Shown here one piece after another: positions 15,595 to 18,789 of a stretch of 18,789 nucleotides of DNA. The stretch comes from JAVVTQ01 sp036653595 (GTDB lineage: Bacteria > Bacillota > Clostridia > Oscillospirales > Ruminococcaceae). Under the pieces are notes generated by a model. It did not search any database, had not been told where the DNA came from, and worked only from the letters and a program-made list of their open reading frames with translations. The stretch covers positions 1 through 18,789 of the forward strand of contig JAVVTQ010000030.1 of NCBI GenBank assembly GCA_036653595.1, given 5' to 3'. Every line of letters starts with the position of its first letter. Within the stretch, counting starts at the first letter, position 1. A program made the position numbers and the translations under genes.

Positions 15595-16179
15595 TTACTT
15601 GCGGCGCAGCTTGAGCAAATACATGTCCTCATTGTCGACAAGAAGCTCGGAAAAAAAGAATCTGGAAAAAGTCTCAAATTCCTCTGCCGCAGGCCTTAGC
15701 TTCACTGACAGAGGCTGTGTGCCGCAGTCCTTGTGAAGACTGTTTATCGCCTCGCGGCTTTTGCTGTGCGCGATTACGGCAGAGCCTCCATGTCTGACAA
15801 AGGAAGCAAGCCTGCGCGAAAAGGCTCGCTTGTCTGTAAAGTGGGGATAGGCATTAAAAATAATTATGAAATCGAACGCCATCTCCGGCATTGTCAGAAA
15901 GTCGTCGGCGATAAAATGAACTCTGTCATCGGAACACGTCGCCTTGCAGAGCCTTATCATCTCGGCAGAAACATCTATTTCACATATGCTTTTTGGGTCA
16001 AGGCCGAGCAAGTAGGGGAGCATAACTCCTTTGCCGCAGCCTATATCGGCAATTTCGCAGCCGGAGGGCACTTGTGAGAGGGAGATGATGGCTTTTCTTG
16101 CACTGTCATCAGATTCGCTGGGCAACCAAGTTGCGGCAACACTGTCAAAATAGGCTCTTATCAAATCGGTGCTATTCAA
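15595..16179 (-). CDS. Class I SAM-dependent methyltransferase
   Basis: 194 residues. Motif I IADIGCGKGVM (43-53) is the glycine-rich SAM-binding loop; the acidic end of strand 2 is EIDVS (67-71), and ADDFLTMP (91-98) and DFIIIFNAYPHF follow as motifs II-III. This is the Methyltransf_11/25 type. Nothing marks the acceptor substrate. The start is TTG at 16179, with AGGAG exactly six bases upstream, and no ATG nearby would keep motif I at the usual distance from the N-terminus. A strong promoter lies upstream at 16218-16245. It is a single gene, divergent from uridine kinase. Confidence 0.88.
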   Translation of the reverse strand: MNSTDLIRAYFDSVAATWLPSESDDSARKAIISLSQVPSGCEIADIGCGKGVMLPYLLGLDPKSICEIDVSAEMIRLCKATCSDDRVHFIADDFLTMPEMAFDFIIIFNAYPHFTDKRAFSRRLASFVRHGGSAVIAHSKSREAINSLHKDCGTQPLSVKLRPAAEEFETFSRFFFSELLVDNEDMYLLKLRRK

Positions 16180-16217
16180 AATTTACTCCTGACCGTACGA
16201 AATTAAAATTCTCTTTA

Positions 16218-16245
16218 ATTGTACATGCTGCAATATAAATGTCAA
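16218..16245 (-). promoter_or_regulatory. Promoter of the methyltransferase gene
   Basis: Read leftward: consensus TTGACA (16245-16240), 16-base spacer, TACAAT (16223-16218). Transcription would begin about 30 bases before the TTG start codon. Confidence 0.7.
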
Positions 16246-16368
16246 GGCGCAGCACGCTTCCTCATCTCATAAATTAAAAAGACAATATGATGCAAAAAAA
16301 CGCTCGTGAACTATACAAAACATGTTAGATGGTCTACAATAAGAAAAAACAGGGCAGGTGGTTGTGAC

Positions 16369-16986
16369 ATGAATATGATGGTCATAGGTGTTGCGGGGGG
16401 TACCGGCAGCGGAAAAACTACGATTACAAACAGAATTGTCAAGGAGATGGGCGACGATGTCAGCGTGCTTTACCATGACAATTACTATAAAGCTCACAAT
16501 GAGCTTTCATACGAGGAGCGTGCAAGGCTGAATTACGATCATCCGGACGCGTTCGACACGGATCTTATGATAGAGCACATAAAGCAGCTTCGCGCAGGAA
16601 ACCAAGTCGAATGTCCCCTGTACGATTTCACCGTGCATAACAGAAGCGAGAGGACAGTGACGGTGAAGCCCGCAAAGGTGCTTATTGTGGAGGGAATTTT
16701 GATTTTCCAGAACAATGAGGTGTGCGAACTGCTCGATATAAAAATTTTTGTGGACACCGATGCCGATGTGCGCATTCTGCGTCGCGTTCGCCGCGATGTG
16801 AAGACGCGCGGAAGAACGCTTGACTCTGTCATAGACCAATACCTCAACACGGTAAAGCCGATGCACGAGGCTTTTGTGGAGCCGAGCAAGAGAAAAGCCG
16901 ACGTCATAGTGCCGGAGGGCGGACACAATTCTGTGGCTCTGGAGATGATTCTCAATAGAATAAGAAGCCACATAGAAGCGATGTAA
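16369..16986 (+). CDS. udk: Uridine kinase
   Basis: 205 residues, the normal length of bacterial uridine/cytidine kinase, which phosphorylates uridine or cytidine for pyrimidine salvage. Walker A is GGTGSGKT (10-17). LYHDNYYK (34-41), NYDHPDAFD (53-61), and PLYDF...H (the nucleoside-binding part) follow, then VEGILIF, DADVRILRRVRRD with the arginine-rich lid, and TRGR. The start is ATG 16369, preceded by AGGTGG at seven bases; an open frame extends upstream to 16306 but without family similarity. The stop is 11 bases before the pyridoxamine kinase gene, so the two are co-transcribed. No convincing promoter was found in 16246-16368. Confidence 0.95.
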   Translation: MNMMVIGVAGGTGSGKTTITNRIVKEMGDDVSVLYHDNYYKAHNELSYEERARLNYDHPDAFDTDLMIEHIKQLRAGNQVECPLYDFTVHNRSERTVTVKPAKVLIVEGILIFQNNEVCELLDIKIFVDTDADVRILRRVRRDVKTRGRTLDSVIDQYLNTVKPMHEAFVEPSKRKADVIVPEGGHNSVALEMILNRIRSHIEAM

Positions 16987-16997
16987 AGGTGAAAAAC

Positions 16998-17843
16998 ATG
17001 CACACTAAACGCGTTTGTGCAGTACACGATCTGTCCTGCGTCGGGCGCTGCTCGCTTTCAGTTATTATGCCGATACTGTCAGCGATGGGACATCAGTGCT
17101 GCCCACTTCCCACTTCGATTTTGTCCACTCATACGGGTGGATTTGAGAATCCCTGCTCGGTCAAACTGGATTCATTTATGGAAATAAGCCGCATTAATTG
17201 GCGCGGTGAGGGGATTGATTTTGACGCGATATTCAGCGGATATGCCTCTAGCGCAAAGCAGATAGCCGTTGTCGCCGGACTTTTTCGCGACAATGCCGCG
17301 GCGCTCAAACTCACCGATCCCGTGATGGGGGATGACGGAAGAATCTACCGCGGATGCGAACAGATATTTGATGATATGGAGCAGCTTTGCCGCATTGCGG
17401 ACATAATAACGCCAAACATAACAGAAGCTGAGATTTTGCTGGGTGACACGGCGACAGGATATGCAAATGCCGAAAAAGCGGAAATAATGGCGAAGAAGCT
17501 CTCGAATCTTGGCCCGGCAATAGTGGTTCTTACAGGTGTTGACACGAGGGATGGTTTTATAGGAGTCACGGCTTATGACAGAAACAGAGGCCAATTTTGC
17601 AGAGCGGATGCAAAAAAAGTCGATGCATCATACCCCGGCACAGGCGACATATTCGCTTCGGTTTTGCTGGGTGCGCTGCTTTGCGGGGACGGACTACACA
17701 AGGCTTGTCAAAGAGCGGTTGACTTTGTGCGCGATTGTATTTTTGCGACAAATGCTCAGGCTTCTCCCAAAAGAGAGGGTGTTCTCTTTGAAACGCAAAT
17801 GGGTAAATTAATTTGCAGCAAGCATGCGAATGAGCAAAAATAA
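16998..17843 (+). CDS. Pyridoxamine/pyridoxal kinase (ribokinase superfamily)
   Basis: 281 residues. It phosphorylates vitamin B6 forms in the salvage route to pyridoxal phosphate. Features in order: HDLSCVGRCSL (10-20), LPTSILSTHTGGF (37-49), SGYASS, TDPVMGDDGRIY (106-117), TPNITEAEILLG (138-149), VLTGV and the anion-hole/catalytic YPGTGDIFAS (212-221) with Asp217 as base. These match the pyridoxamine-kinase branch of the PfkB fold common in Clostridia. ATG 16998 is chosen with AAAGG eight bases upstream; a GTG at 16989 sits inside that site. It overlaps nothing and follows uridine kinase by 11 bases; the pair forms a salvage-kinase operon. Confidence 0.9.
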   Translation: MHTKRVCAVHDLSCVGRCSLSVIMPILSAMGHQCCPLPTSILSTHTGGFENPCSVKLDSFMEISRINWRGEGIDFDAIFSGYASSAKQIAVVAGLFRDNAAALKLTDPVMGDDGRIYRGCEQIFDDMEQLCRIADIITPNITEAEILLGDTATGYANAEKAEIMAKKLSNLGPAIVVLTGVDTRDGFIGVTAYDRNRGQFCRADAKKVDASYPGTGDIFASVLLGALLCGDGLHKACQRAVDFVRDCIFATNAQASPKREGVLFETQMGKLICSKHANEQK

Positions 17844-17855
17844 CAGGAGGGAAAT

Positions 17856-17900
17856 ATGACCTTTTGTTGTTGCAATCTCTTTTGGATTGTGGTAAAATAA
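17856..17900 (+). CDS. Possible 14-residue Cys-rich peptide (doubtful)
   Basis: MTFCCCNLFWIVVK, with an excellent AGGAGGG four bases before the ATG and just after the kinase stop. The frame overlaps the tRNA-Pro promoter. It may be a real micropeptide, a decayed remnant of a third operon gene, or a chance site. Confidence 0.22.
   Translation: MTFCCCNLFWIVVK
17870..17898 (+). promoter_or_regulatory. Promoter of tRNA-Pro
   Basis: TTGCAA (17870-17875), 17-base spacer, TAAAAT (17893-17898), 17 bases before the mature tRNA 5' end at 17916. Confidence 0.65.
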
Positions 17901-17915
17901 CTCTCGGTTGCTTAT

Positions 17916-17991
17916 CCGGGTGTGGCGCAGCTGGTAGCGCGCTTGACTGGGGGTCAAGAGGCCGCAAGTTCAAGTCTTGTCACTCGGACCA
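17916..17991 (+). tRNA. tRNA-Pro (anticodon GGG)
   Basis: A 76-base cloverleaf with encoded CCA. The acceptor CCGGGTG pairs with CACTCGG (one G-U). D-stem GCGC/GCGC; the anticodon stem CTTGA/TCAAG encloses loop CTGGGGG, giving anticodon GGG for CCC/CCU. T loop TTCAAGT. Discriminator A then CCA at 17989-17991. Confidence 0.96.
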
Positions 17992-17993
17992 CG

Positions 17994-18045
17994 AAAGTTA
18001 GGTTAATACAGATGCTTTTCTGCATTTGTACTAACCTAACTTTTT
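17994..18045 (+). terminator. Terminator after tRNA-Pro
   Basis: A long hairpin: AAAGTTAGGTTA pairs with TAACCTAACTTT (one offset), continued by ACAGATGC with GCATTTGT around a TTTTCT loop, then a T run ending at 18045. Confidence 0.85.
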
Positions 18046-18072
18046 GTTATACTGTAATCAAGATTGTTTATA
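18044..18072 (+). promoter_or_regulatory. Candidate promoter of the orphan gene
   Basis: TTGTTA (18044-18049), 17-base spacer, TTTATA (18067-18072). The region is AT-rich, so the match is only suggestive. The start would fall about 15 bases before the ATG at 18094, just around its AAGGAG site. Confidence 0.35.
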
Positions 18073-18093
18073 TAACGTGAAGGAGAATATTGA

Positions 18094-18732
18094 ATGAATG
18101 GTTTTAGGCAGAAATCAGCTTGTGCAATTGGTATAGTCGGAGGGTCAGATGGTCCTACCTCTGCATTTATAGGCAAAAAACGAATAAATGATAAACAAAT
18201 GGTTGAAATGAATAGAAAAGAAAAGGAATTTTTAGACTTTGCGGCAACTCAAGTAGTAGCAAATTTTCGCCCCTTTATAGAAATAGATGAGTTTTTGGTT
18301 GCAAAATATAAAGCTGTGCCATACACTTTACGTGAAAACGAACTATGTACATTGAAAGCAAATGTAATTATGAATCGTTTTAGAGAGGTTCTGGATTTGC
18401 CTGCACCACTTCCACCAAAACCTACAAAAAAGCAACTATTAGAATACGCAGAAAATGACACAACTTTTAAACAGGCAAGAGATTATCCCGCCGAAAAGTT
18501 GGGTCTTGTTATGAAAGCATATAAAATCCCAAGTGAAACGGACAAAAATGGCATCGTAGAACTTGAAATGACAACTGAATGTATGGTTATTAACAACACG
18601 AGTAGAGAAATAACAGATGAGCTACTTTTATGGCAAGGCATTTCGCAGGATGACATTGACAACAAAACCACACGTTTTGTTACTTATGTGCACACTCTGC
18701 GGAATTTGGGAATATTGCACTACGCCAAATGA
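18094..18732 (+). CDS. Orphan hypothetical protein with N-terminal GGSDGPT motif
   Basis: 212 residues, soluble, with no membrane span. The start at 18094 has AAGGAG eight bases upstream. Residues about 11-28 (AIGIVGGSDGPTSAFIGK) closely resemble the GGxDGPTxIF segment of beta subunits of sodium-translocating decarboxylases (OadB/GcdB/MmdB), but the membrane helices of those proteins are absent. The rest (29-212) is charged and mostly helical-looking, with no motif that I recognise; a proline-rich stretch PAPLPPKPTKK lies near the middle. Base composition is about one third G+C (hand count of 180 bases: 58), against about half in the reductase operon (94 of 180), so recent transfer is plausible. 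Bases 18733-18789 show nothing. I assign no function. Confidence 0.8.
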   Translation: MNGFRQKSACAIGIVGGSDGPTSAFIGKKRINDKQMVEMNRKEKEFLDFAATQVVANFRPFIEIDEFLVAKYKAVPYTLRENELCTLKANVIMNRFREVLDLPAPLPPKPTKKQLLEYAENDTTFKQARDYPAEKLGLVMKAYKIPSETDKNGIVELEMTTECMVINNTSREITDELLLWQGISQDDIDNKTTRFVTYVHTLRNLGILHYAK

Positions 18733-18789
18733 GCATAATCTCCCCTGCATCTATTTTGACCTAATGACACAAAAAGAAAGAACCGTCTT

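Noticed and set aside
15402..15677. Leftward 91-codon frame after the reductase operon
   Set aside because: Overlaps the terminator hairpin and the methyltransferase 3' end in another frame, with no ribosome site.

Overview
The window reads as chromosomal DNA from an anaerobic Gram-positive bacterium, most likely a member of the Clostridia (Bacillota). Evidence for this: a pilin-like SpaA/Cna-B surface protein with a C-terminal membrane anchor beside a class D-like sortase, strong AGGAGG-type ribosome sites, tRNA genes with encoded CCA, and a large oxygen-sensitive-looking operon of 2-hydroxyacyl-CoA dehydratase-type proteins. I cannot name a species.

Left part (1-5000). The 3' end of a surface protein gene overlaps a sortase gene, closed by a strong hairpin that is shared with the convergent pair bactofilin / M23 peptidase. 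These two are read leftward from a good sigma-A-type promoter near 3008-3037. Then come a PAP2-type membrane phosphatase with its own promoter, a tRNA-Ala(CGC) with promoter and terminator, and an SGNH/GDSL hydrolase.

Middle (5000-7700). A DEAD-box RNA helicase with a C-terminal DbpA-type RNA-binding domain is preceded by a ~130-base leader. A HAD-family phosphatase follows, ending at a clean intrinsic terminator.

Core of interest (7822-15380). Seven tightly packed genes run in one direction and end at a perfect 16-bp hairpin: a CooC/AcsF-type metal-insertion ATPase with its CxC motif; two 2-hydroxyacyl-CoA dehydratase-like subunits (one conventional, one long and divergent with a cysteine cluster); the ATP-dependent [4Fe-4S] activase; a 51-residue single-span membrane peptide; a 240-residue protein resembling only the middle domain of acetyl-CoA synthase/CdhC with a CxxCx5C motif; and a 757-residue Old Yellow Enzyme/2,4-dienoyl-CoA-reductase-type flavoprotein. 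The combination suggests a low-potential reductase system, perhaps with a nickel or other unusual metal site assembled by the CooC-like protein. No full CO dehydrogenase or full acetyl-CoA synthase is present here. I do not know the substrate, and this is the best candidate for an undescribed system.

Right part (15400-18789). A leftward SAM methyltransferase with a TTG start is divergent from a uridine kinase / pyridoxamine kinase pair. A tRNA-Pro(GGG) follows. Beyond the tRNA the base composition falls to about one third G+C, and there is one orphan protein starting with a GGSDGPT motif otherwise known from sodium-pumping decarboxylase beta subunits. This may mark the edge of acquired DNA.
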